This document shows, piece by piece, positions 38,376 through 46,457 of a stretch of DNA of 64,000 nt; the stretch's first letter is position 1, and each line of letters opens with the position of its first letter. The position numbers and the translations under genes are program-made. This DNA is from Calothrix sp. PCC 7103 (GTDB lineage: Bacteria > Cyanobacteriota > Cyanobacteriia > Cyanobacteriales > Nostocaceae): contig NZ_KB217478.1 in NCBI RefSeq assembly GCF_000331305.1, forward strand, positions 1,208,564 to 1,272,563. Direction: 5' to 3'. Under the pieces are notes generated by a model, which was given only the letters and a program-made list of their open reading frames with translations, had not been told where the DNA came from and searched no databases.

Positions 38376-38701
38376 ATGGTGATGAATATTATTTATTTAA
38401 AAGATATTGAGTCCTATCCATCACTATAACAATTAGTTATATGAGAATCAAAGAAACCCGGTTTCTAAAGGTTTCTCAGATTTGACATAACTTTACATTC
38501 CTTGCCAAATACAAATTCAATGTTAAGTTAGACTGATAAAAGGCATAAAGGATATAAATGTGATTTTTTCTACCTATATTTTTACGTAAGTAACTTTGGC
38601 TATGGGATTTATCAATGAGTCAGAACGAAGAATTTAAAGTCTTAAATGTATTTATGTACGTGTTTAGTGCTATTTATTTAACGCAGTAAGGATAGATAAA
38701 T
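38376..38701. other. Intergenic region
   Basis: Contains a GAAACCCGGTTTCTAAAGGTTTCT repeat at about 38454-38477, of the same family as copies near 35775, 40381, 46690 and 52844. No gene seen. Confidence 0.45.
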
Positions 38702-38938
38702 ATGAGTTACATGCAGGTAATGTTAGATTTCATTACATGTAAGTTTCCGTTTTGGGGAACATGTAATTTTCAATTTGAGCCAGAAACGAAAACAATATTC
38801 ATTCAATGCTTAAATTCTGAAGGGAGAGCAAAAGTACTCGCAGATGCGTCGAAAATATCAGCATTAGATATTAATGTTGAGCAATTTATTATTAAAGTTC
38901 CGCAATATTCAGATATTATTATTTCTCATATTCGGTAA
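38702..38938 (+). CDS. Small hypothetical protein
   Basis: A 78-residue protein, alternating strand-like ('FQFEPETKTIFIQCLNSEG') and helix segments. No family recognised. A GGATAGATAA stretch precedes the ATG. Flanked by spacers holding a GTTGCATCTGTTACATCCG-type short repeat downstream (about 38975-39000). Confidence 0.5.
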   Translation: MSYMQVMLDFITCKFPFWGTCNFQFEPETKTIFIQCLNSEGRAKVLADASKISALDINVEQFIIKVPQYSDIIISHIR

Positions 38939-39152
38939 ATCTATCGAGAGCAAAGCGATGTAACCAACTCACCCGTTGCATCTGTTACATCCGTTGCCAA
39001 TATATCGCGAGTAGTGTATACCAGCCTATTCAAGGTTGATATACATTGTTATTCTTTTGGATGGCACCACATATGTCTTGAGTAGGGTTATTCGCAAATG
39101 ATGTTTTGATAACTTGACGTTATCAGAGTATAAATACCAATCGGAGAGAATC

Positions 39153-39644
39153 ATGACCTATACTCAAAGCCCTAACCAAGAGATTAATCAAGTCGCGCAG
39201 GCTTTTAGCGGTTTAGAAGTAGATGACCAACTAGCATTGTTTTGGTTCGTTTACAAAGAAATGGGTAGTTCTGTAACTCCTGCTGCTCCAGGCGCCAGTA
39301 CAGCTTCAGATGCAATTGCTGTAGGTCTGTTTAACCAAGTTAAAGAATTATCTCATGAAGAGCAGCTACAACTTCAAAGAGATTTGATAAACAAGGCAGA
39401 TACTCAATTAAGTCGTGAGTATGGTTCTTTAAGCGATACAACAAAACTATTGTTCTGGTACTTGCTCGCTCAAGGTATGGATAATGGAACAATTATCCCA
39501 ATGCCTGAAAATTATGAACTTTCCAGTTCTGCTCAAGAAGTGTTTGACCAAATCAAACAAAAAGAATTTGAACAACAAATGACCATTTTCCGTGATTATG
39601 TAGCACCAATGGGCGCCGAAGCGAAGCCAGGTGCAGAAATTTAG
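39153..39644 (+). CDS. Helical carotenoid protein (OCP N-terminal domain homologue) 1
   Basis: The start at 39153 has a GGAGAG ribosome-binding site; an upstream non-ATG start is rejected. The 163-residue protein corresponds to the OCP N-terminal domain alone: 'SGLEVDDQLALFWFVYKEMG', 'APGAS', 'LSDTTKLLFWYLLAQGMDNG', 'IIPMPENYELSS'. Such stand-alone HCPs bind a keto-carotenoid and quench singlet oxygen or phycobilisomes, depending on clade. No separate C-terminal-domain homologue is in the window. Confidence 0.88.
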   Translation: MTYTQSPNQEINQVAQAFSGLEVDDQLALFWFVYKEMGSSVTPAAPGASTASDAIAVGLFNQVKELSHEEQLQLQRDLINKADTQLSREYGSLSDTTKLLFWYLLAQGMDNGTIIPMPENYELSSSAQEVFDQIKQKEFEQQMTIFRDYVAPMGAEAKPGAEI

Positions 39645-39849
39645 ACTTTGATAGCGTGAAACGGGGAAAGGAAAACCTTTCTCCAACTTCGCGTCTATCT
39701 AAAGGTATATAAATATATTTCTACCTTTTAATAGTGAAGTTAGAAGCTTACATTTTCTAGTGTAGTAATAAGTACGACATTTACAAGGCAATAATTATTA
39801 AGTGGTCGTATACAAAAGCAAATAAAGAATCAAATAATTGGAGGTTGTG

Positions 39850-40368
39850 ATGACTTTTGCGAATGTCAAAAATGTAGAGACTGTTATATTGAAATACCGC
39901 GCATTAACTGCTGACGAGAAGTTAACCGTTTTAGCTCAACTTTATGGAGAAGTAGCAGCAGAAATAGCTCCGACTATTTCTCAGAGTAATGTAACTGATG
40001 ACGCTGCTACTAATTTAGTCAAGCGACTTCAGCAAATGGCTTCAGAAGAACAGGTTGATGCTTTGCGTGGGTTAGTTGAAGGCAAACAAAGCGACGGAGA
40101 AACTGTACTTGATGAGCATCCCAGCAAAGCGCTAGGTGAACTTTTTACAAGTGGCGAGAAAAGCACTTCATTTTCGACTAAAGAATATGACTCGTTAAGT
40201 ACTGACTCTCGACTCTTTTTCTGGTTTCAGATAGCTCAAAACCTAGGAAAATCAGTTGTTGGCATACCTGATGACCATATGCCAAATGAACGAGTTTCTG
40301 AAGTATTAGATTTAATTGGAACTCCTGAAGTTGAAGACTTGGTGTCTTTATTGAAGAAAGTACTGTAG
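39850..40368 (+). CDS. Helical carotenoid protein (OCP N-terminal domain homologue) 2
   Basis: The start at 39850 is set by GGAGG six bases upstream; a TTG further up is unlikely. About 172 residues. It keeps the OCP-NTD plan ('YRALTADEKLTVLAQLYGEV', 'YDSLSTDSRLFFWFQIAQNL', 'GIPDDHMPNERVSEVLD') but is more divergent than its neighbour, with a longer acidic middle. Carotenoid binding is likely but less certain. The two genes are 205 bp apart and may be separately expressed. Confidence 0.75.
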   Translation: MTFANVKNVETVILKYRALTADEKLTVLAQLYGEVAAEIAPTISQSNVTDDAATNLVKRLQQMASEEQVDALRGLVEGKQSDGETVLDEHPSKALGELFTSGEKSTSFSTKEYDSLSTDSRLFFWFQIAQNLGKSVVGIPDDHMPNERVSEVLDLIGTPEVEDLVSLLKKVL

Positions 40369-40380
40369 TTCAATTTATAT

Positions 40381-40411
40381 AAACCGGGTTTGTGATATAA
40401 CCCGGTTTTTC
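40381..40411. terminator. Bidirectional terminator
   Basis: AAACCGGGTT...AACCCGGTTTTT stem with 8-nt loop and T-tract, between the converging HCP gene and the lipoprotein gene. Confidence 0.75.
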
Positions 40412-41063
40412 ATTGTGCTTTAGCTACAATTTTAAAGGCTGGAGGAGTGCCGCTGAAAACGGTATTATAAACTAACCAGCCACTTTTTGTTTTTTGCAAG
40501 TAATTAGTTTGTGGAACATCAGAAGGTGGAGACTTTGCCAGTAATTGATTTGATTCAAGCGAAAATATTTTATGACTCCAAGTTTCTGTTAAATCTACCT
40601 TTGCAGTAGAACCATCGGGGCTAATTTTAAAGTTATGAAAAACTTGTTTCCGTAATTTGGAATAAATATAAGTTTTATGAGATTTTAGCTCCGAAACAAA
40701 TTTTTGCTTTTTCTGTAGCTCCTCTCCTGTGTACGCTTTACTAAGTACATCAGAATTTAAAGACTGATTAACTTCTCTATCAATATCATCAGCATTTTTG
40801 ATAGCATTTTTGAGTTCATCAATATTCTTTTCAGCCTCCGCTCCATCTTCTGGTTTAATAGTAATTAAATATTGTTGTGGTGTTTGAGCAGAAGCTTGAC
40901 TTGATGCAAAAGATGTAGCTAACGTAGCCGTAGTAAGACTAGCAATCTTTTCAGATGTATCTGTATTAACTTTTTTCGATTCAAGGCTTTTACAACTATT
41001 TAGTAGTAAGGCGATGGAGGTTGCGTAAAAACAAGTGTAGATAACATGGCACCTAATCTTCAT
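40410..41063 (-). CDS. Hypothetical lipoprotein
   Basis: A 217-residue protein with a lipoprotein signal ('CFYATSIALLLNSC'), a coiled, charged middle ('GAEAEKNIDELKNAIKNADD'), and a C-terminal domain reading 'FKISPDGSTAKVDLTETWSH' that resembles SnoaL/NTF2-like or ARC6-type IMS-like beta domains. The assignment is weak. Anchored in the membrane. No operon partner. Confidence 0.65.
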   Translation of the reverse strand: MKIRCHVIYTCFYATSIALLLNSCKSLESKKVNTDTSEKIASLTTATLATSFASSQASAQTPQQYLITIKPEDGAEAEKNIDELKNAIKNADDIDREVNQSLNSDVLSKAYTGEELQKKQKFVSELKSHKTYIYSKLRKQVFHNFKISPDGSTAKVDLTETWSHKIFSLESNQLLAKSPPSDVPQTNYLQKTKSGWLVYNTVFSGTPPAFKIVAKAQ

Positions 41064-41328
41064 CGTGATTCCCCCTGATTTAGCTTAACACTACACAATA
41101 AAAACTATTTATATATGCGGAAAATGATTCTTATTTACATCATAGAGTATAAATACTCATACATATGTTAAGTGTTATTAAAGCAAAATCAAATTTTTCA
41201 TAATGATAGTTAATAGAATTAAAGATTTTGGCGCCGAAAACCACTAGAAAGTTAAGACTTCTTAAAATTAAGCCGGGAGTATTGAGATTACCCCCTGATA
41301 AAAGAAATTCTTATGCTATATTGTTTAC

Positions 41329-41400
41329 GGGTGACTAGCTCAATGGTAGAGCATAGGACTCTTAATCCTCAGGTTCTGGGTTCGAGCCCCAGGTCACCCA
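41329..41400 (+). tRNA. tRNA-Lys(CTT)
   Basis: A 72-nt cloverleaf: acceptor GGGTGAC/GTCACCC, D-arm GCTC/GAGC, anticodon arm TAGGA-CTCTTAA-TCCTC (anticodon CTT), T-arm with TTCGAGC, discriminator A. CCA is not encoded. The V-K transposon begins 7 bp downstream. Confidence 0.93.
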
Positions 41401-41402
41401 CC

Positions 41403-41407
41403 TGAAC
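41403..41407. repeat. Target-site duplication, tRNA side (TGAAC)
   Basis: TGAAC directly precedes the TGTCGA terminus. The same five bases follow the other terminus at 45677-45681, as expected for a Tn7-like transposase. Confidence 0.88.
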
Positions 41408-41493
41408 TGTCGAGTAACAAATTATTTGTCGTCGTTAACACATTAATGTCGGCACATCAAATTATTTGTCGCTATTAACAAATTAATGTCGTC
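41408..41493. repeat. tRNA-proximal transposon end with four TnsB-like sites
   Basis: Four repeats at 41414-41433, 41435-41453, 41454-41472 and 41475-41493 each match (T/G)TAACA(A/C)ATTA(T/A)TTGTCG-like text. The pattern resembles the ends of the Scytonema V-K element known as ShCAST. Confidence 0.8.
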
Positions 41494-41650
41494 GAAAGTA
41501 GATGCTTTGTATAACATCTTATATCCTGACTTGCTTGCAAAATATTCCTCTTCGCTAAAAGCTATTTCTATATTTTACTTTTATTAGTGTTTATGTACTA
41601 ATAAATACTTATTAGCCATCATAGGAATTTTTTAAGATTCCTCTACGCTC
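41494..41650. other. Spacer between transposon end and CRISPR region
   Basis: Holds the tRNA-like homing spacer next to the atypical repeat (about 41624-41650) and an inverted TACTAATAAATA...TATTAG stretch. No gene. Confidence 0.5.
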
Positions 41651-41917
41651 CTTTCAACCCTCCGGAGTTACATTGATTTTAAACAACTGTTGAAACAGTT
41701 ATTGTCTTACGGAAAAAAATTGTAGCTTTTCAAGAAATTTCAATCCCCATAGCTGGAATGGTTGTTGAAACATAGAATTTTTAAAATTGTTTTCCAAAAA
41801 ACATAACTTTCAACCTACCCATAACCGAAATAGTTGTTGAAATTTATCTCAATATTTGTAACAAAAGCATTGACATATCGCTTTCAACCCACCCATAACC
41901 TTAATTCAGTAAAGTTT
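41651..41917 (-). CRISPR. Degenerate type V-K CRISPR array
   Basis: Read on the minus strand the repeat is GTTTCAACAACC...GGGTTGAAAG, like known V-K repeats. Units are 41881-41917 (5' half decayed), 41807-41843 (37 bp), about 41736-41771, and an atypical 41651-41696 that keeps only the two ends. Spacers lie at 41844-41880 (37 nt), 41772-41806 (35 nt) and 41697-41735 (about 39 nt). A further spacer-like sequence below 41651 resembles the adjacent tRNA. The array lies between the transposon end and the tracrRNA-like locus, the standard V-K order. Point differences in every repeat indicate decay. Confidence 0.85.
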
Positions 41918-42074
41918 TTCTAATACAAATTTGGTGCCCCCTAAAAAAGTATCTTCATTTTAAATGAAAAACTAAATTAATTGACAGGTCTATAATTAAA
42001 TTAGTTACTGGATAAGAGTTTTAAGATTTTGACGATAATTCAGTGATTTTGCCCGCACTTAGACACGCCAAAAA

Positions 42075-42433
42075 AAATATTTGGAGGGTTCCCCCGACGA
42101 AGGAGGTGATTCGGTAGCCACCACTGAGGTAGTCCCCACCGTTATTCAATGGGAGCAACGGCTTAAGCTTTTCAGCTTTACTCTTTTTGCTGGGAGCGCA
42201 CCTATTCCCCTTTCAGAGTTCTCAACATAAACATTTTTCTTTGTTATCAAAACATAGAGGAATTTTGCTTATCTTAAGATATAAAAGAAGATGTATCCTG
42301 TCCAAACGAGCCAGACAGCAGCTTCAAGAGCGGGTAGCTACCAGGGTCAGAAAGCAAAACGGTTTTCAACCCGTTAAACTAACCCAAACTTATCACTATT
42401 CAGAGGCTTAAAAGTATGAATAGCGGCGCTATT
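42075..42433 (-). ncRNA. tracrRNA-like locus of the V-K system
   Basis: The minus strand contains blocks strongly resembling the ShCAST tracrRNA: 'AATAGCGCCGCTATTCAT', 'GCCTCTGAATAGTG', 'GGTTAGTTTAACGGGTTG', 'GCTTTCTGACCCTGGTAGCT', 'GACAGGAT', 'ATAGGTGCGCTCCCAGC', 'GGTGGCTACCGAATCACC' and 'GGGGGAACCCTCC'. About 90 nt separate GACAGGAT from ATAGGTGCGC, where I recall them being adjacent in ShCAST, so there may be an insertion here. It lies between the array and the cas12k remnant. Confidence 0.85.
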
Positions 42434-42484
42434 ATTTAAATCATATTATTATATTTTCATGGTTCTGTTTTATTTAACAATTTT

Positions 42485-42757
42485 TTACTTATTTAGCATA
42501 GCTTGACGTTCTTTATAGACGCAAATTGCTAAATCTTTTGCCTGCTCTTGAGGACTACCCCTTGTTTGCTGAGATGATGTTTCTATTATAATTCCGGCTT
42601 TAGCTGCTTGAACTTGAATATTCTTAATTAATCTTCCATAGCTCCAACGATGAACACTCATACGGTACTCTTTTGCGTATTTTTGCTGTCCTTCTTTGTA
42701 TCCCGGAATCTTGATTTCTGCTTTCGCTTGAATCTCGCTCTGAATGATTTCTCGCAT
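42485..42757 (-). pseudogene. cas12k: Cas12k C-terminal fragment
   Basis: A 90-residue frame starting MREIIQSEIQAKAEIKI. 'GYKEGQQKYAKEYRMSVHRW', 'SYGRLIKNIQVQAAKAGIII' and 'RGSPQEQAKDLAI' match the end of Cas12k, the RNA-guided target-binding protein of V-K transposons (about 640 residues full length). The remaining ~550 residues are absent; upstream the frame continues only about 25 codons to a stop with little similarity. Cas12k function is therefore lost here unless supplied in trans. Its position, just upstream of the tracrRNA locus on the same strand, is the normal one. Confidence 0.9.
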
Positions 42758-42883
42758 TTTATTTGCAGTTGTTTCTTTCCTTAGATAGAGGCTTGCAGAA
42801 CCTACAACCGTTAATTTGATGAATTAAAACTAGATAATTAATCAGCAAAAATGTCGGATTAATCAACAATCAAGCGGGTTGCT

Positions 42884-43408
42884 ATGGAAGTTAAAGAATT
42901 ACTAAAACAACGTGTTCAGGGTAGAAAGAATTTTCAGGGAATAGATTTATCTGGAAAAGATTTGAGTAGTACATACCTAGTTGGAGTAAATTTCAGGGGA
43001 GCAAAATTGATAGAAACTAATTTTCATGGGGCTAATCTTGCTGCCTCTAACTTAAGTGAGGCAAACTTGAGTAAAGCTGACCTCAGTAATGCAAATCTTG
43101 ATGAAGTTAAATTAACCAAAGCCAATTTAACAGAAGCAAATCTAAGTTCGGCTGTCTTAATTGGAGTAAATTTGAATCAGACGAACCTAAGTGGGGCAAA
43201 TTTAACCAGAGTTAATCTGCACTTGTCTCACTTGGAAGCTGCCAATTTAAGTGAGGCAAATTTACAGTTTGCCAAACTAGGTTGGGTCAATTTAACAGAG
43301 GTCAATTTAATGGGAGCTGACTTGAGAAATGTTGATTTAAATGGAGTAAGCTTAAATGGAGCAAAGCTGGCAGGGGCAATTATGCCTAATGGAGCTATCC
43401 ATAGTTAA
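42884..43408 (+). CDS. Pentapeptide-repeat protein (transposon cargo)
   Basis: A 174-residue protein of about 25 A(N/D)Lxx units from residue ~20 to the end, e.g. 'GANLAASNLSEANLSKADLS'. These fold into a right-handed beta-helix. Such proteins are common in cyanobacteria with mostly unknown roles; some mimic DNA and protect gyrase. As cargo of a mobile element a protective role is conceivable but not shown. No signal peptide. No GGCGCC in the gene. Confidence 0.88.
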   Translation: MEVKELLKQRVQGRKNFQGIDLSGKDLSSTYLVGVNFRGAKLIETNFHGANLAASNLSEANLSKADLSNANLDEVKLTKANLTEANLSSAVLIGVNLNQTNLSGANLTRVNLHLSHLEAANLSEANLQFAKLGWVNLTEVNLMGADLRNVDLNGVSLNGAKLAGAIMPNGAIHS

Positions 43409-43448
43409 ATCTGAATACAGCATATTCTCACAATTACAGTGCAAAAAG

Positions 43449-45380
43449 CTAATCATTATTAAATAATTGGTGTAACGCTTTTAACAAGACCTTAGCCGTG
43501 AAAGGTTTGTCCAAAAAATCTTTTACACCACACTCAATGGCTTTGATTTTTTCCTCATCGTCACTTGAACCACTCATGGCAATAATTTTGACATCTGGCG
43601 TTATTTTCTGTAACACTTTAATGGTTGTTACTCCGTCTAATGTTGGCATCATTAAATCGATTATCACGGCTTTAATTGTATGCTTATTCTGAACGTAGAT
43701 TGGTATAGCTTCAATGCCGTTATTGGCAATTAAAACTTGATAATTATGTATTTCTAAAGTGTTTTTACTAACTTCGGATATAGCTGATTCGTCATCGACA
43801 AATAAAACTAATTCTCCTTGACCATCAACTATACTTGTATCTTCTTCGACAACTGCATCGGATTGTATAGCCGCTGGTAAAAATACTCGAAAAACCGAAC
43901 CTTTATTATTACTGCCAACTTCAAGAAAACCACCGTGACTTCTGACAATATTCAGGACGGTAGGCAAACCTAAACCAGTTCCCTTTCCTGGTTCTTTAGT
44001 GGTAAAAAATGGGTCAAAGATTTTCTCGATAATATTTTCAGCAATCCCAGTCCCTGTATCGCAGAAGGCTACTACAATATATTTACCTTCTTGCGCTTCG
44101 GTATTCATTTTTGCATAGTTAATATCAATGAATTAATTAGAGGCTGTAACGCTTAAAGTACCTCCCGAAGGCATTGCATCGCGGGCGTTTATGGCTAAGT
44201 TCATAAACACTTGATGCAATTGCGTTGCATTAGCGTTTACTGTCCATAAGTTATCAGCAATATCTTTTTTGAATTCAATTGATTTAGGAAACGTACTTAA
44301 ACTGATTTGTTCAATATCTAACAGTAAATGTCTCACTTGAACAATTAAACGCTCTCCATTATCATTATCGCGCGCAAAGCTGAGAATTTGCTTGACTAAA
44401 TCTCTGCCTCTTTTTGTACTAGTTTCCAAAATATTCAGCATCTCCTGATTACGCTGGTTCAGACTTGGAAGCGTTAGAGGTAAAAGTTGAGAAATTGCTA
44501 AGATTGGCGTTAAAATATTATTCAGGTCGTGAGCTATTCCACCTGCTAAAAGACCGATATTGTCCAAGCGTTGAGTCCGTAAAAGCAGCAATTCTAATTG
44601 TTTTGTAGCAGTAATATCTATATCAATACTGAGAATATATTTAGGCTGATTTTTAGCATCTTGTACTAAAGTCCAGTGACTATCCACTATTACATCTTGA
44701 GTGTTTTTCGTCATTTTATGTAACTCACCTTGCCATTTTCCTATAGAAAGTACGTTGTTTAAAGCTGCTTCCGCTTCTGGAGCATGTTCTTTAAACAGTA
44801 ATTCAATAATATTTTTACCTATAGCTTCCTCAGCAGTCCAACCGTAAAGACGTTCTGCACCTTGATTCCAGTAAGTAATTATACCGTCTAACTTTTGTAA
44901 TAAAATCGCATTTGTGGTAACGTCCAACAGTGATGCTTGTTCATAAATTTGTTGCTCTGCTAGTTTGTGTTCTGTTATATCTATTACTATCCCTAGCATA
45001 TGGTTAGGGTGCCTGTATAAATCGGTACCAAAATTGCCGATTGCTTGAATCCAGTGAATACTGCCATCTTGCCATACGACTCGATATTCCTGTTGGAACT
45101 TTTGATGTGATTTTTTAGCACGATGAAGCGCTTTGGTTAAACTTTTTCGGTCTTGAGGATGAACACGGTTGATAAAAGTTTTTAACGTTTTGCCAGTTCC
45201 AATATTTAAATCAAACAATTGCTCGCAGTTGCTTGAGCAATTAATTTCGTTGGTTAAAGTATTCCAATCCCAAGTCCCTATATAATTAGCTTGTAAAACT
45301 AACCGCAATTGTTCTTCGCTCTGTTTTAGAGCTAATTCGCTTGTCTTACGTCGCTGGAAAATGAAGTGTAAAAAACCCAT
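43449..45380 (-). pseudogene. Hybrid sensor histidine kinase interrupted by one stop codon (cargo)
   Basis: Two frames, 45380-44133 and 44108-43449, join in phase: '...GGTLSVTASN', stop TAA (44133-44135), 'FIDINYAKMNTEAQEGKYIV'. Together they form one hybrid kinase: two PAS domains, the phospho-acceptor box 'GGIAHDLNNILTPILAISQL', N box 'MNLAINARDAMPSGG', then after the stop 'FCDTGTGIAENI', 'GKGTGLGLPTV' and a receiver domain ('LVLFVDDESAISEVSK', 'VIIDLMMPTLDGV', 'FLDKPF'). The stop falls between the N and G1 boxes, so each half lacks a working ATP site. Either an inactivated gene or, less likely, a readthrough or sequencing artefact. Confidence 0.85.
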
Positions 45381-45439
45381 TTTATATCTTACATAACGTT
45401 ACAATAAACAACTGCTAATTGTTTGAAAATCATCTCACG

Positions 45440-45577
45440 CTATCCCATTTCCATGAGCTTTACCATCAAATCAATGAACTTTTCCCAAGAATTAGACAGT
45501 TTACAGGTGCTTCTGGGAGGTAAGACCTGTAAAAAGTAAAGGGCATATAAAGTTAAATTTCTAAACGCATCTATTAA
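45440..45577 (-). other. Short unassigned open frame near far transposon end
   Basis: About 45 codons reading 'LTLYALYFLQVLPPRSTCKL' and ending 'SWEKFIDLMVKLMEMG' before a TAG. It may be the tail of a lost gene. No family assigned and no ATG start. Confidence 0.2.
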
Positions 45578-45631
45578 CAATCAAAAAGGCTATAATGCTT
45601 ATATGGTAAGTATTACAGCCCTTAATATGTG

Positions 45632-45676
45632 GACGACATTATTTTGTTAAGACGACAAATAATTTGTTAATCGACA
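45632..45676. repeat. Far transposon end with two TnsB-like sites
   Basis: On the minus strand TTAACAAATTATTTGTCGTC then TTAACAAAATAATGTCGTCC directly inside the TGTCGA terminus. Mirrors the tRNA-proximal end. Confidence 0.8.
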
Positions 45677-45681
45677 TGAAC
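45677..45681. repeat. Target-site duplication, far side (TGAAC)
   Basis: Second copy of the 5-bp duplication flanking the element. Confidence 0.88.
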
Positions 45682-45733
45682 ACCACAAAAAATTTCCCTT
45701 ACGCAGCAAAGCATTCAAGCATTTACAGGAAAC

Positions 45734-45761
45734 GTAGAGGCGTTACATGTAACGTCTCTAC
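45734..45761. repeat. Interspersed palindrome GTAGAGGCGTTACATGTAAC...
   Basis: Near-perfect 28-bp palindrome with core CGTTACATGTAACG; an almost identical copy is at 53551-53578. Confidence 0.75.
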
Positions 45762-45818
45762 AATGTTAGGGTATCAGGTATATGTTTCCGCAACCTAAAA
45801 TTTGCTAAATCTATCAGT

Positions 45819-46457
45819 CTATCTATACGCTTCGGGTCTGACGGTGCGACGACTGCGAGTTCCAACAACGGCGCCAATCATGGAAGCAAGTAAACTTAGT
45901 AAAGAACCTAGTACAAACCACCATAACCCTTGACGTACACTAGATGCTGCTTCACGAGCTTGTTGAGCAGATACGTTAGGCGTATTTTGCGGTAAGTTAA
46001 CACCTTGTTGCTGCACTTGATTTATTACTTCTCCTGCGTTAGAAGCGGCAACACCAAAAGCACCCGATACACCACTAGCTAATAACCAAGAACTTAATGC
46101 CAATGTTGTTGCCCAGAGTATTGCACCGTTGAGCAGAGCAGTATTACGACTCATTGGTCCACAAGCACGCGCTGTTACCCAACCACCTGTAAATAGAGAA
46201 ATTAACAAACCAATGGTTGACCAAATTCCTACATTTCCTGCAACGTCAGATGAGATTGTTCTAGGTCTTCCAGAACCTTCCACAGTTCCGGCGCCAATTG
46301 CACCAAATAATGCGCTCAGTACTAACTGAGTAGCAATTGCGACTAGTAATCCAGAAATGATTGGACCCCAACGAACACGGTCATGATAATCAGCTACTGG
46401 GGTGGTAATAATAGGCTCAGTACCTATATTATCTGTTGTTCTATTTACATATGCCAT
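45819..46457 (-). CDS. Membrane protein, hypothetical
   Basis: A 212-residue protein with four helices. It starts 'ADYHDRVRWGPIISGLLVAI', followed by 'IWSTIGLLISLFTGGWVTAR' and an extracytoplasmic Gln-rich loop, and ends 'ASMIGAVVGTRSRRTVRPEA'. This resembles a recurrent family of bacterial membrane proteins linked to stress (YrzE-like), a tentative call. Single gene. Confidence 0.6.
   Translation of the reverse strand: MAYVNRTTDNIGTEPIITTPVADYHDRVRWGPIISGLLVAIATQLVLSALFGAIGAGTVEGSGRPRTISSDVAGNVGIWSTIGLLISLFTGGWVTARACGPMSRNTALLNGAILWATTLALSSWLLASGVSGAFGVAASNAGEVINQVQQQGVNLPQNTPNVSAQQAREAASSVRQGLWWFVLGSLLSLLASMIGAVVGTRSRRTVRPEAYR

Larger units (their letters stand above)
41408..45676. mobile_element. 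Degenerate or mini type V-K CRISPR-associated transposon
   Basis: A 4,269-bp element bounded by inverted termini TGTCGAGTAACAAATTATTT (41408 on) and, on the minus strand, TGTCGATTAACAAATTATTT (45676 inward), with 5-bp TSD TGAAC. Multiple TnsB-type subterminal repeats (TTAACAAATTATTTGTCGTC-like) lie in both ends: four on the tRNA side, two on the far side. Inside are a V-K CRISPR array, a tracrRNA-like locus, a Cas12k C-terminal fragment, a pentapeptide-repeat gene and a broken hybrid kinase. No tnsB, tnsC or tniQ is found. There is no GGCGCC inside, unlike the host DNA. Confidence 0.88.

Noticed and set aside
41329-41402. tRNA-Lys as attachment site of the tyrosine integrase at 58 kb
   Set aside because: The insertion there is explained by the V-K element with its own TSD; no tRNA 3' end repeat is found near 58 kb.
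42187-42411. A 74-codon open frame on the plus strand
   Set aside because: It is antisense to the tracrRNA-like locus and has no protein-like features.
42884-43408. Pentapeptide protein as a quinolone-resistance (Qnr) protein
   Set aside because: Generic A(N/D)LSx repeats without Qnr-specific loops; no basis for that name.
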